A stretch of DNA of 64,000 nucleotides, taken from positions 124,001 to 188,000 of the forward strand of contig ML769480.1 of the NCBI GenBank assembly GCA_009733575.1, given 5' to 3'. A model generated the notes under the pieces. It saw only the letters and a list, made by a program, of their open reading frames with translations, searched no databases and had not been told where the DNA came from. The stretch's first letter is position 1; each line of letters begins with the position of its first letter. Below are positions 8,830-20,389 of the stretch, piece after piece. Made by a program: the position numbers and the translations under genes. The stretch is from Gymnopus androsaceus JB14. Lineage: Eukaryota; Basidiomycota; Agaricomycetes; Agaricales; Omphalotaceae.

Positions 8830-11571
8830 ATGTCAGATCCTACATCTCAGGCCAATTACACTGACATCTATACACAACATGTATCTTTCAAGTGGAATAT
8901 TGACTTTCCAAACAAGAAAATCACTGGATCTGCGACGCATGATTTGAGAGTGTCAAAAGACCAAGTCGCTGAAGTGATGTTGGTAGATCGTTACTCTCCA
9001 AATGGTTATCTTGACTAAAATATCTCAGCTTTGACACGGCAGACTTGGACATCGAATCTGTAGAGGTAGAAGGCAAATCAGTTGCTGTGAGTGTTGCGTA
9101 GCTTCCTCAAGCTCCCAAAGCTTACTATACTTAATCGAACAGTATGAGGTCAAGCCAAAACATCCAATTATGGGTGCAGCACTGCACATTCCTCTTCCAT
9201 CAGGGCTCAAATCTGGCTCTTTGGTCAAAGCAACGATTACCTACCAGACCACAAAGGATTGTACTGCTCTTCAATGGCTAGCCAAAGAGTGAGGCCGAGA
9301 CTCATCATCGCGAACGATCGTCATTCATTTCTTACTAGACAAACGCAAGGAAAATCGTTCCCGTATCTGTTCTCGCAATGCCAGCCCATCTATGCTCGAA
9401 GCATGGCGCCTGTGCAAGGTATGAGTCTATGAGGTGCTTGCCACGAAAGACCTACTGCTGACGGAGCTATTCTAGATTCTCCTTCCGTCAAGATCGTATG
9501 TTGAGGATTATCTTTCTGTGTTTTCCGACATGGCTGATACTCGGATCGGGAAATCAGACATACTCGGCGGAAGGTCACTTCCGTTCTCCCTGCTCTCATG
9601 TCCGCTATCCGTCAATCGCCTCCCTCAGACGGACCAGCACATGACTGGAAAGGTTATAGGGAAAGACGCAGTTACATATGTCTATCATCAAGTGCGTTCG
9701 TTCAATCTAGGAAAACGAGAAGCAATTAACCTCTCTTTCACGTTCAGCCGATCCCAATTCCATCCTATCTGATCGCCATTCGCCGCAGGAAACGTTGTTT
9801 ATCGCCCATTCCCTCGTCATGAAGGCAAGGAATGGACTAGTGGAATTTGGGCTGAACCGGAATTGATCGAAGCTGCTTATTGGGAATTCAGTGAAGACAC
9901 CGCACGGCGAGTTCCAGTCAGATATCATCTATCAATTTTTTGCTCATTTATTTCGCTAGTTTCTTGGCAGTCTGCAGAAGAGATTGTTGTCCCATACCGA
10001 TTCGGAGTATACGATTTACTGGTTTTACCTCCCTCATTCCCCTACGGAGGTATGGAAAACGCATGTCTGACGTTCTTGACGCCTAGTATGTTAGCTTCCC
10101 ATCTCGCCTGAGACTATCTAACGTATCTACGACTAGCTCTACTCGCTGGGGACCGCACATTAGTGGATGTGATTGCTCACGAGCTCACTCATTCTTGGTT
10201 CGGAAACGGCGTAACGTCAGCCCGGTTATCAATTACTACCACATACACTGAAATAATCCCTTCGCTGCAGACACGCTCATGCATCACATTTCTGGTTGAA
10301 CGAAGGCTGGACAACGTACATTGAAAGTGAATATTTTCATTTAAATCTTGATGCACAATCCTCAACACGTACATGTTAGGACTATTATTGCAAGTCATCC
10401 ACTCTCCAGCCGACCGCGGATTTTCCTACATCATCGGGTTCAAAGGTCTCCAAGATGCCCTAGAACAGTACATCGACCGACCGAAATATCAACGGCTTGT
10501 TATCGAATTCGAAAAAGGAGAAGATCCAGATGATGCTTATAGCGAGTGAATGACCATTTTACCCTCGACTTGAATAACTGAGATCTGATTCCAGGTAGAA
10601 TTCCTTATGATAAAGGTGCTAATCTGCTTTTACACCTGGGTGAGTCGCGTCGCTTTTGTTGGGTGCATAGTAGGCCTTGGTCATATGCTCATTCTGTGGT
10701 ATAGAGAGGACGCTGGGTGGTCTGGATGTTTTCTTGCCCTATGTTCGAGACTACGTGTCTACATTCATGGGAAAGAGTATCACAACTCAACAGTGGAAAG
10801 AACATCTATATGCATACTACGATAAGCATGGCGGAGCGGAGAGAATCACGGCTCTTGATAGTATTGATTGGGATGTACGTTTTAAACTCATCATTCTTCG
10901 CCTACGTCCTAAAATCCACTTTATAGGCATGGTTCTACGGCGAAGGCGTGGAACTCCCTGTCAAGATGGAGTATGATTCAACCTTAGCTGAATCTTCGTA
11001 CGAGCTTGCTAAACGTTGGGATTCCGCTCGCGCGGTTGAGATATCTCGATTGGAGTTTACGGAGAATGACCTGGACAAATTTAGCTCTACGCAAAAAGGT
11101 TGGCTAGCTTTTTTTTCCTCTTTCGACGATGATCTAATGTAACTTCACTATGCAGTTGTCTTCCTCGAGCGCCTGCAATCATACAAACCTCTACCCTCAA
11201 GCCACGTTGAATATCTCGCTTCTCTCTACAAAGTCTCCAATACCCACAACGCCGAAATCCGGCTTCGCTTCTATCAATTTTCGCTCGCCGATCCTTCTTC
11301 CCCAGCAGCCAAGAAATACGCTGTAGAAGCAGCGGACTGGGTTATTGGTGGCGGGACTGGTATGGTTGTCGGCAGAATGAAATTTTGTCGAGATGTGTTT
11401 AGGGCGGTGTATAAGGTTGATAAGGAGTTGGCGGTGAATGCGTTCCAGAAGGAGAAGAACTCGTTCCATCCGATTGCGAGGAAGTTGATTGAAAAGGTGA
11501 GTCTCCAAGATTGAGTTTTGAATTGGGAATTGACAGGTGTTCGTTGGTAGGATTTGAAGCTGTCAAATTAA
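8830..11571 (+). CDS. leukotriene A-4 hydrolase / aminopeptidase (M1 family), with apparent frameshifts
   Basis: At least twelve short exons encode a bifunctional M1 metallopeptidase of about 620 residues. Visible landmarks are the PSFPYGGMENACLTFLTP substrate-binding GxMEN block, zinc motif HELTHSWFGNG with the downstream HFWLNEGWTTYIE glutamate, IPYDKGANLLLHLE containing the catalytic Tyr region, and a C-terminal helical domain ending EKDLKLSN. Intron 1 is 8979-9028. Expected activity is cytosolic aminopeptidase and epoxide hydrolase. Three places need one-base corrections to follow the family: about 9573 (AEV-TSVLPALMSAIR), about 9615-9650 (before GKVIGKDAVTYVYHQ) and about 9786 (LIAI-AAGNVV). 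Either the gene is newly broken or the assembly has indels. It is divergent from UCH. Confidence 0.9.
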
Positions 11572-11824
11572 CGACCAGGTGGTCCCTTGATGTATTATTG
11601 TAATGTCACTTTTTCGATAGTTAAAGTAACGTTTGTGCAGAGTTTTTAAATCAAGGCCAACACCTCGCAAACTTTTATGGTGAAGAAATTGACCCGAGCC
11701 ACCATTTCCACCTACTTGAGGTACCTCAAAAACTTCTCCTAGAGAAAATATCGTTTGAGCAGCGATACATAAAGGCTTGACTTGAAGCTGCAGTCGGGAA
11801 TCGCCAATAGAGTTACTGATTCAA

Positions 11825-14365
11825 TTGTGTCCAATCATGTCCGGATCCATCGCGAAGATATTATCCCTCGTGAAGATTTTTGTCGCAATGGCAGAGACGC
11901 AGACAAGTTGGAAAGTGCGCGTATTTTGCATCGACCTTGGCAGAGAGTTTGATAACAAGTGGTTTGAGGAATTCTGTAATGAGAAGGGGATTGTAATTGA
12001 GCGTGTTCCAAAGGATTCTTCCACAGCAAATGGTCAGGTGGAACGTGCAAACAGGACGATTATCGAGGGCACTCGGGCCATGTTGGAGGACTCCGAACTT
12101 GATAAAAGGTTTTGGGCAGAAGCTGCCGCTGCTCAGTGTTATATCAGAGGGTTTATTCCGACAATGCATCACCTCGGCAAGGTTCCTTGGCAGAAATGGA
12201 GGAGTTGCAGGGTACTGGACGTTTCGCACCTTCAAAAGTGGGGATTGAAAGTGTGGGTGAAGGATTTAGACTGAAAGGAGGGGAAGTTGGGGCACCAGGC
12301 ATGGTGCGGGTACATGGTTGGGTATCTTGGTGCTCAAGGTTACTGGGTATATGATCCTGAGAGGAAGAGTGTATACCTGGTACGAGACGTGGTTTTCAAG
12401 GAGGGAGCACCGAGACAAACTCAGCAAAGTGTCATTGAAGATGCGGGGGACAAGGGTCTTCTTGAGAATGTCGTGGATGAACCCATCGCCAATGAGCTAG
12501 CCAGAGGTCAACCACAAACTCCAGAGCTACATCCAGCATCGAATAGCCCTGACCCCATGCCATGCCAATCAGGAAGAGTTTCTGTTCCTTCTCCTGTGCT
12601 TCTCCAGTTGATGGAATACATGAATGAGGAGGAGAACACTAAGGCCGATGAGCTTGAGTGGGCTAACATTGCGGTCTTGGCTGTAAACATATTAGAAGAG
12701 GAACAGAGGTCGAGAGAACAGGAGGAATGTGTTCTTGCTTTAGCAAGCGCTGTGAAGGGGGGAGGGGACATTGTTATTCCTTCATCCTATAGGGAAGCCA
12801 TGCGTGATCCAGATAGGTGGTTGCCTGCCATGGAAGCAGAGATAAATGGTTTGAAGGACCAGAATGTCTGGACTCTGGTGGATGCTCCAAGTGGCAAACA
12901 TATACTGGAAGGAATGTGGGTTTATGATTTGAAAGTCGACGGAGAAGGGAAGGTGTTGAAGACCAAGGCCTGGTATGTGGCGAGAGGTGACATGCAGATT
13001 GCCGGTGTGGATTATGACAAGAGTTGGTCGATAGTAGCGCGTATGGAGTCGGTTCAAATGTTGATGGCAGTTGGGGTTGGTTTGGGCCTGGAAATGAGTC
13101 AGTGGGATTTTTTGCTGGTGTACTTGAATGGTTCTTTACCAAAGGAGCCACTGGTGTACATGCAACAACCAATGGGTTTTGCTCAGGCAGGGGAGGAGTC
13201 GAAAGTTTGCCTGATGCAAAGACCTTTGTACGGCATGGTACAAGTGGGCCATATATGGTACAATGAGCTGGAAGACCAATTCAAGAAGCTGTGTTTCAAG
13301 TCTTCATGTGCCGATCCATGCATTCGTTTGTGATTTGACCCCACCACTGGTCACAGGACCATTGCTTCTGTTCATACCAATGACATTTTTGCAGTATTGA
13401 CCAACAGCAAGGAGGCTGAGGATGCTATCCATGGTTTCAGAATTTGGGATCTGAAAGATGTTAAAGATAAAAATGTTCTTCTTGTTCTAACAATTGACTA
13501 CTTGCCTGATGGCTCAATTGGTGTCACCCAAGCTCCGTTCTTCCTCAAAGTTCTCAAATATTTCGGAATTCTTGATGAACTCCAGCCACTCTATACTCCT
13601 TTGCCTCCTGGTTTCTCTATTCCTGCTCAGGGTAACTGCTTGAAGGAAGATGAAGCCTTCATGAGCAACAAACCATACCAAGGACTTCTGGGTTGTTGCC
13701 AATGGGGGAGTGGCTGCATGAGGCTAGACATTAGCTATGGGTGTTCAACATTGGTGACCGTTCAGAACACACCTTTTCCCAAAGATTGGGATCTTCTAAT
13801 CAAGCTCTGCCGATACATCATGATGACGATCTACTATGGGGTGAAGTACAAGCCAACCACTGATAAGAAGGTCTCAACTGTGGGGTATTCGGATGTGGAC
13901 TGGGCTGGGTGTAAAGCGACATGACATTCAACTTCTGGATATATATTCCTGATGAATGGCTGTCTGGTTGCGTGGGCCTCAAAGAAGCAAAGCTTGGTCT
14001 TTTTATCCTCGATGGAGTCTGAATACATTGCATTAGCAAAATGTGTGCAACAGGCAATCTGGATGGCAAGCTGGTTACGGGAGGTAGATCTGGATGTGGG
14101 AGGACCAATGGATTTGCTCATTGATAACTTGGGCTCCATTGCGCTATCTGAAATGACAAAGGGACATGACTTGGCAAAACCTATCGACATTCAATACTTC
14201 TTCATTCACGATGCCGTCAAGGAAGGACAGGTGTCCATCTATCCTGTAGCGTTGTCTCAGAACTTGGCTGACATCATGACAAAGTCATTGCCGAGGGAGA
14301 AGCACCGTCATATTGTTGCTGCTTTGGGATTAGATTGGTGGTATCATGACTCCAGGGAGTGTTAA
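11825..14365 (+). pseudogene. copia-1 pol remnant: integrase C-part, reverse transcriptase, RNase H
   Basis: The integrase core is recognised by CIDLGREFDNKWFEEFC and SSTANGQVERANRTIIEGTR. Reverse transcriptase follows with SSYREAMRDPDRWLPAMEAE and WDFLLVYLNGSL, but the YVDD box reads HTNDIF (about 13375). RNase H has MESEYIALAKCVQQAIW and DNLGSIALS. Premature TGA codons interrupt the frame at 12272-12274, 13331-13333 and 13922-13924. The third sits exactly where copia proteins have Arg before HSTSGY. The element cannot be autonomous. Confidence 0.88.
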
Positions 14366-14647
14366 ATGTTGATGGGTGTTGTGGCATCATGTGTGTGTGT
14401 GTGTTATTTGGTTCTATGTTCTTGTTTGGTTATTTATTTATTGATGGGACCTTTTTCGTAGTATATTAGGCTTGGTTCGTCGATTCGTTGCTTTCCTCAG
14501 TTCCATCATCTTGACTGAGGGTAAGCTCTTATATTTAGTGTTTCTTCATATTTATTGATGATACCTATAGCCCTCGTTGTACTCTCGAAGTCTATAGGAA
14601 TTTCACACCCCATGTAACTGAAATTACCATCACTTTCCCACATAGCA
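14360..14647 (+). repeat. 3' LTR of copia-1 (right border approximate)
   Basis: The sequence starts TGTTAAATGTTG directly after the purine-rich CCAGGGAG and continues noncoding with a GT microsatellite. The end is placed near TTTCCCACA by position only. Confidence 0.4.
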
Positions 14648-14664
14648 AGTATAAAATTAAATTA

Positions 14665-14940
14665 TTATAAACGTACATACTTAAGTATGTGGGTGAAATA
14701 CAGCCAGCGTACACCCATATGGATGTTCAAGTCAACGACAAGCTTCCGTGTTGAATAAAGCCCCAGAAGATCGCCCAGAGCTTCAGTGAGCTGAAAACTC
14801 CCAAACTTTTGAAGATTCTTACGCAACTGGTTTAACTCGATGAATGGAACGCTTTCGTCGCACACCTCCGATGAAAAATTGTGCGTAACTTCCTCTGGAC
14901 CCACATCACCGGATGGACATTTGCAGATTGAATACTCAAA
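14665..14940 (-). pseudogene. unknown gene fragment with KLVVDLNIHMGVRW motif
   Basis: I do not recognise this product. The minus strand encodes FIELNQLRKNLQKFGSFQLT followed by RKLVVDLNIHMGVRWLYF and stops at 14665. The KLVVDLN-x2-x-GV-x-W segment recurs at about 19505-19563 on the same strand (KLVVDLNVSAGVHW), with nucleotide conservation over about 45 bp. The two look like fragments of one dispersed family. No start codon or splice context is convincing. Confidence 0.3.
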
Positions 14941-15088
14941 CTAGCTTACTCAGTCTGTACAATCGATTACCAACTCGGGCTATTCGGCGATTCGCTAGTT
15001 TAGGTATCCCCGGAGTAAAGCTTTACTATAACTAAGTACACCCAGATTTCGATTTCTATCCGCCAGGTAACTTGAACTTGAAAACAAA

Positions 15089-16010
15089 ATGACTGACTAT
15101 CAACTGCCGGCCAACATGCGCGAAGTCGTCACTGAAGACCCGCAGAGCTGGGATATTTTATGGTAAATAGTTTGTCATATCGCTACTGGCTACTAGCTCA
15201 TTATGCACTACTCGCAGGAAATCAAAGGTTGTTCCGTGGGATTCTGGTGAAATTCAGCCCCCATTGCGACAAGTTATCGAGAGTGGAGAGGTGCCTTTTC
15301 CAAAGGATGGAAAGGCTTTGGTACCAGGGTGTGGAAGGGTATGTATAGTTTTATTATCGAAGGAGATCTCGTTAATTTTGGCGTCCATCCTGCATGCAGG
15401 GATATGACACAATATATCTGGCCTCCGTTTTGGGACACGACACAGTTGGTCTCGATTCGTCTAGTACTGCTGTAGAGGCGGCGAACGAGTACGTGGTACA
15501 CAGATTAGGACCGTCATATTGGCATTGATTTATTTATCGCTTGGAATTGTGTGCTTAGATTATTGCGATCCCATTCCATCGGCCCCGAACTGTCCTCAAA
15601 AATCCACTTCGATGTAGGAGATTTCTTCAAGCTCACAGTCGATGACGACAAAAGGTTTGACCTGATTTACGATTACACGTACGTCTCTATTTTGTTTCCT
15701 CAGCACATAGTATATCTTTACAGTCGTCTTGCCATAGCTTTTTCGTGGCTATTCCTCCCTCTATCCGCCCTCTTTGGGGAACGCAGATGAACTCACTCAT
15801 CAAACCTGGGGGTATCTCATTACCCTGATGTTTCCGCAGGTTCCCGAGCCCTACACCACAGGACCACCGTTCTACTCCAACTTTAGCTCATACAAAGATG
15901 TGCTTGGTAATGGATGGGAGGTAGTTTTTGACAAGATCCCTGATGAGGCAACATTGATTGAGAGGCATAAGGGAAAGGACAGGATGGTTGTTTGGAAGCG
16001 AAATATATAA
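15089..16010 (+). CDS. TPMT-family S-adenosylmethionine-dependent (thiol/halide) methyltransferase
   Basis: Five exons splice cleanly by GT-AG rules from ATG at 15089 to TAA at 16008-16010, giving about 215 residues. Motif I reads ALVPGCGRGYDTIYLA, with the PGCGxGxD signature typical of thiopurine S-methyltransferase-like enzymes. It follows WDILWKSKVVPWDSGEIQPP, the family's W-x8-PWD-G motif. Motif post I is TVGLDSSSTAV, and the DLIYDYTFFVAIPP block is motif IV. It is a soluble enzyme. In fungi the family methylates thiols, thiocyanate or halides, and the substrate here cannot be read from sequence. The model is complete with no breaks. Confidence 0.92.
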
Positions 16011-16532
16011 AGTCGCGCTTGGACTTTGTTCTTTTCAATGTTGTCATTGGTTATCTGATCATCGTCGAGCGTTGGGGACGGAATTAATAAAGTAAGCGCT
16101 TGACCGATCCTCAAATTCGACATCTAAACTATTCACCACCAATCTCAACTATGAATTATTACAACCAATACCGTCACTGTTAGAATGGAATCACAGAATC
16201 CTACACAAGCTAAAGGCTTTTCGCTCTACTTGCCTCTAATTACTCCTCTAGTGACTAATGTGCCCTTCGATGTTCGTCTTTCGCCCCTTTCACCGCCGTC
16301 TTGCCTTACTATAGCTCCAAAAGACATAATTTTCTCAGCAATCACTGTCTCTTTTGTTCGTTTGTTCTCTTCGTTGTCTTAACCTGAGGCTTTATTTTAC
16401 GCAGAGCAACCACACACAATGGTTAGTATTGTCGAGTGCTAGAGCCTTTTATTTAAGGAGACTGAGTTGATGTGCGCTCGAATCTTTCCTACTCTATTTT
16501 TCTTGCTCTAATTCAACTCTGGCTTTGATATC

Positions 16533-17710
16533 ATGTCGTTCTATCCACCTGGCCACTATTACTCTCCTCAGATTTACTCGAGGCCATTAGCAAAACCACC
16601 ATCATGGCTGTTTACACCCCTTCTGTCACCTCCTCCGGCTCTTGTACCCAAGGTGCGGATCCAACATCAACAACCCACACCCGTGTGGCCGATTACTGCT
16701 CCTCCGACTCCCATTTGGCCAAATTCTATTCTTCCTACTCCCGTTTGGGCATACTCAACACCTTCTATGCCAATGCAACTTGTAATTCAAGTGCATAATA
16801 TCTACGTATCTCCGGTGGTCCCTGTAGTTGCGTATACGCCTGCCATGATTCCCACCGCTGCTAGCCCAGCTGCTTCAGCCACACAATGTCAATGCACTAC
16901 GTCTGCAGGACATGGTTGTTACTGCTGTCGATCTCGTCATCGATGCCGCCACCGTAAACATCGAGATCGTGAGGCCACCGCCGCCCGCTCCTACTGTAAA
17001 TCTGGCTATCCCTTCTTTAATTGCACAAACACATCCTATTCCACCACGTCACCGCCCCAGTCCTTCCTCAACCTCCCCGTATAAGTACTTCTCGAGCCCA
17101 CTCTACCATTTCCAGCAACACCTCCCGAAATAGCTTACATCCTTCGCACCAATTCGATAAACCTTTCAGAGCGGATTTTGGAATGGGATATCCGGGCTCC
17201 GACTGAGACCGCGCGTGTTTCCACTGGGAACTACACCTCAACCTCCGGGATTTCTTGCAAATCTGCCTTGTCGGCGACGTAACAGAGAAAGAACGGGAGG
17301 CATACCTCTCAACTGGCCAGTATGGCCTTGCCCTTGGGCAGAGTAGTAACACGTATATCGATTTTGAATCCGATAATAAGGTTCTACAATATTGGCAGCA
17401 ACATTTGGGATGGGCTAAACTTTCTATCCGGAGTGCAAAATACCTCATATCTCAGAAGTTGACTATGTTTATGGCAGCATTAAGCATGGCGATGACTGAT
17501 TACTGGATTTCATTTGCTACAAGCTTGGACCCAAGTGATGGAAAGGGTGCTTCCCGTAAGCGAAAACCATGTTACAACGAATCTCGTCTTTATTTGAGCG
17601 CACTAATCACATCACTAAACATTACCATTCCAGGTCCTCATACAACGAATGATTATCGCAAGGAGCAGATTGACTTTATCAACTCATTGCCACTAACCTT
17701 CCATCATTGA
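16533..17710 (+). pseudogene. proline-rich unknown protein with interrupted C-terminal domain
   Basis: The first open frame (16533-17084) has repeated PTPVWP/PTPIWP units, a Cys/His/Arg-rich patch (CYCCRSRHRCRHRKHRDRE) and then a TAA. The same frame resumes after the stop with LLEPTLPFPATPPEIAYIL and ERILEWDIRAP, a WDIR-x-P block reminiscent of DUF6699 proteins of agarics. A further frame change leads to LRDFLQICLVGDVTEKEREA and on to 17710. The pieces are collinear, so I read them as one decayed or mis-assembled gene. The domain name is tentative and no function is proposed. Confidence 0.4.
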
Positions 17711-18092
17711 TAGAATGCAAAAAGGATTGCAATACATCGATACATCATGGTCTGCGTACTTTGTCAAGTGCGGTTCCCGTATGGAGCCTCGCTCGGCTTC
17801 AATGCCCGGATCGTCTATCTATCTAGAAATTGACCATCTATTGAAATTCGTTTAAGTATCCCACTATCGGACTTGACAGTTCCCCATCTGAGTGAATGAT
17901 CAGTGCTCGAGTAGTAGATGAATACGATTACATTCGAGCATAAGTTTATCGATCTGGTATTTTTGTCCGATTTTAATTCAAGTATAATAAAATTGCATTA
18001 TTTGGCGCAGGGATTTCAAGTTTTCACCCTTGAAGGGTATAATTGTACTCTATTCTGCTGAGAACATTTATTCTTCTTGCGGTTTTGTCATT
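17711..18092. other. no supported gene
   Basis: AT-rich spacer up to the ATT target duplication (18090-18092) of the next transposon. I see nothing coding or structured. Confidence 0.5.
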
Positions 18093-18757
18093 AGGGACAG
18101 TCAAAGTGCCATTTAAAAATTGCGCTGAAACCCTGCTGAAATAAATATTTAATGTTGCTGAAAGTTCATTTCAGCGGTCCGATCGTTGACTGACCTTTTT
18201 TGAATTCCGCTGAAATACTATTTTATAAGTATCAAATAGAATTCCTTGTATCACTTCCGTCACCATGCCCAATGCCTCTTGACGCCATGCTCATGTAAAG
18301 CGACTCATTTGCACCATTGTCAAGTTCCAGACATGGCGCGAAAAACTGCAACAGCGCTGTAAAGCCCAGCAACAGCAGGAAGGAACTGGGAAATCACTGA
18401 AGTCAATCCTCCGCTGTCTATGTTCACGCTGCGATGAGGTTGGCTCCTCATTTTTGGGCTTATTTTTGGAGCCACAAGGTCGGCCAAGTTGTGCGGTTGG
18501 TGGAGGGCTGTTGTTGCTGTTCTTGTTCTTGCTTGCTTTGGTCATTGTGCATTCGCAAAAGAATAGGAGACAAAAGTTTAAGTAGTACAGTAGGGTTAGG
18601 ACATAGTAGTTTTCAGCCGCTGAAAGGTGTTTCAGCGATTATTTTGTTGCTGAACGCAGAATCGGATTAAAAATTAAAAAATCATTCAGCGGCGATTTCA
18701 GCAGGCCTTTTCAGCCACAGTTTCAGCGGCGTTTCCAGCGCCACTTTGACTGTCCCT
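18093..18757. mobile_element. 665-bp non-autonomous DNA transposon with ATT target duplication
   Basis: The ends are AGGGACAGTCAAAGTG at 18093 and its exact reverse complement CACTTTGACTGTCCCT ending at 18757. They are flanked by ATT on both sides (18090-18092 and 18758-18760). Both subterminal regions are packed with TTTCAGC/GCTGAAA heptamers. Inside, a minus-strand frame begins MTKASKNKNSNNSPPPTAQL and contains an AT-hook-like GRPCGSKNK, probably the remnant of a transposase N-terminus. The 3-bp duplication does not fit hAT or mariner; the superfamily is unassigned. Confidence 0.8.
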
Positions 18758-19056
18758 ATTATATTCTAATCGTAATCGGAAATTTCGTGCAGACGATTCA
18801 CGTGAAAGAAATGCCATGCGACTAGCGAACGACAGCTTTGACCGTGCCCTTTTTGGATCAAAACAACCATCTCGACTTTCTGCTTGCCTTTCGCGCTCTC
18901 GTACTTCAATTTTGCTCATAGGAGCACCCTCTGCCAATGGTATCATTTATTAGAAGCGCTATTTTGCGATGAAACTTGAACTGCAGTGCATTTCGGCCTC
19001 CGGAGCGCCCACAGAATCGGTACTAATTTTAATTTCTCTCTGTACCCCAGAATAAC

Positions 19057-19138
19057 GTCCCTGTCGATTAGTGGTCAAATCATCACGTTGTGGTTTGTGC
19101 ATTCCGTGAAGCCGGGAGCTCGAATCTCCCCAGGGACA
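19057..19138 (+). tRNA. tRNA-His (GTG) with a 10-nt intron
   Basis: The sequence folds fully as a tRNA. Acceptor GTCCCTG (19057-19063) pairs with CAGGGAC (19131-19137), D-stem GATT/AATC flanks loop AGTGGTCA, and anticodon stem TCACG (19083-19087) pairs with CGTGA (19105-19109). T-stem GGGAG/CTCCC flanks loop CTCGAAT, with discriminator A. The loop reads TT-GTG-G, so the anticodon is GTG. A 10-nt intron (19094-19103) lies after position 37, the canonical place. Residue 54 is C rather than T. A TTTT pol III terminator follows at 19146-19149. Confidence 0.88.
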
Positions 19139-19305
19139 ATTAAGATTTTCTGGAATATGTCGGTTTCTTTTTCATCTTCCATTCTTGGGTAGTGCTTAGT
19201 ATTTCTTCGCGATTATCATGTACTTGCATGTACTACATAATCTCGACAGATTGAAAAAGGAAGTTAACATAAAAATCCATGCATATGTAAGTAGAGTACA
19301 TTACA

Positions 19306-19491
19306 CTTACAGCCGATTGCGAAACTGGAGGGAGAGCGGTTCTCGAAAGACACTGCTCACAGCGATGATATTTACGGGCAAACAAGAATTCATTGAACTT
19401 CTTCGCTGGCTAATAGACGTATACATATAAAGCAAAAAGACTGGGCACCACGAAATCGAAACCGCTCTCCGATTTTGCAATCAGCTGTAAG
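19306..19491. repeat. inverted repeat, about 38-bp arms with a tRNA-like core
   Basis: CTTACAGCCGATTGCGAAAC (19306 onward), followed by a GAGAGCGGTT segment, recurs as the reverse complement near 19455-19491 (CTTACAGCTGATTGCAAAAT then GAGAGCGGTT). The arms contain an anticodon-loop-like TTGCRAA and could be tRNA-derived, but no complete cloverleaf forms on either strand. It lies 170 bp downstream of tRNA-His. Confidence 0.5.
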
Positions 19492-19499
19492 CATGTGAG

Positions 19500-20104
19500 C
19501 GACATCAAGCCAACATCAAGCCAGTGTACACCCGCGGAGACGTTCAAGTCAACGACAAGCTTAAAGCCTCAGAGGTGCTACAAGTTAGAAACTGATGAAT
19601 CCTAGCCAGTCGTGGAAAATACCAAGAAACAAAGCTTACGAGAGTATCAGAACATGAGACGAAGCTCTCTTCCTAGAATCAACCATGGGCCCAACTTCAG
19701 AGAGATTCCTGTCGAGTCATCCCCTCCATCAAGAATTTATCCATACCCGGGAAATCCACTCCTAAGTAAAATAGTATGAATGGAGTCAAGAACAAGTCGG
19801 CGGAGAACACTGGCGGTATTCAAACAGGTCTGAAAAAAAACTCCAGACCTATGTAGAAGGAATCGGGGCTCGAAAATGAATCGAACAGGAAATATCCTTT
19901 CACAGAAGTGATAAGCTTCTGCCTTGCAGAAATCGACAAAGCGAATGGAGTCGGTGATCTCATCATAGAGGATGTGTCGCTCTTTGTCGGGAATCTGTAG
20001 CATATCGTGATTATGAAGACGTGGTCATATCCGCGTTTCGAATGATATACCAACCCATTGCGTTATCGCAATCGGAACTGCTCCACCCCAGAACCACAGC
20101 CCGT
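19500..20104 (-). pseudogene. unknown gene remnant, minus strand
   Basis: A minus-strand frame at 19737-20003 (MLQIPDKERHILYDEITDSI...) and the KLVVDLNVSAGVHW segment near 19510-19563 suggest a decayed gene related to the fragment at 14665-14940. No start, splice sites or known domain could be fixed. A short LRKLQGGLVLKHYG segment at about 20105-20160 resembles LQKLQGGLVPKLY at 37770, at the border of the large duplication. Confidence 0.25.
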
Positions 20105-20389
20105 AATGCTTTAGCACGAGTCCTCCTTGAAGCTTCCTCAAGTGCTGTGCGTAGAACATCGCTTCCATTTGCATTCGTTGTATTGGAGAACGTTATTCGA
20201 CTTTCGAGAGGTGGTTACTTTGGTCGCGAGATTGAGTTCAATGCAATGGGCAGATAAGCCGAGAAAAGGTCACGTTTCTATAGAGAGGGAAGATGTATTT
20301 GAGAGAGAAGAAGAGGGTTTGGAGCTTGATTCGGCTCAAGGATTATACAAATAAGCTGGAAAGATCTCTTTATTTGAAGGTTCGTTATT

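Larger units (their letters stand above)
11825..14647 (+). mobile_element. 5'-truncated Ty1/copia LTR retrotransposon (copia-1)
   Basis: The element holds integrase, reverse transcriptase and RNase H in copia order, a polypurine tract CCAGGGAG, and a 3' LTR-like region from TGTTAAATG at 14360 to about 14647. No 5' LTR, gag or protease is visible between the LTA4H stop (11571) and 11825, so the 5' end is lost. The right LTR border is approximate because there is no second LTR to compare. Confidence 0.8.
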
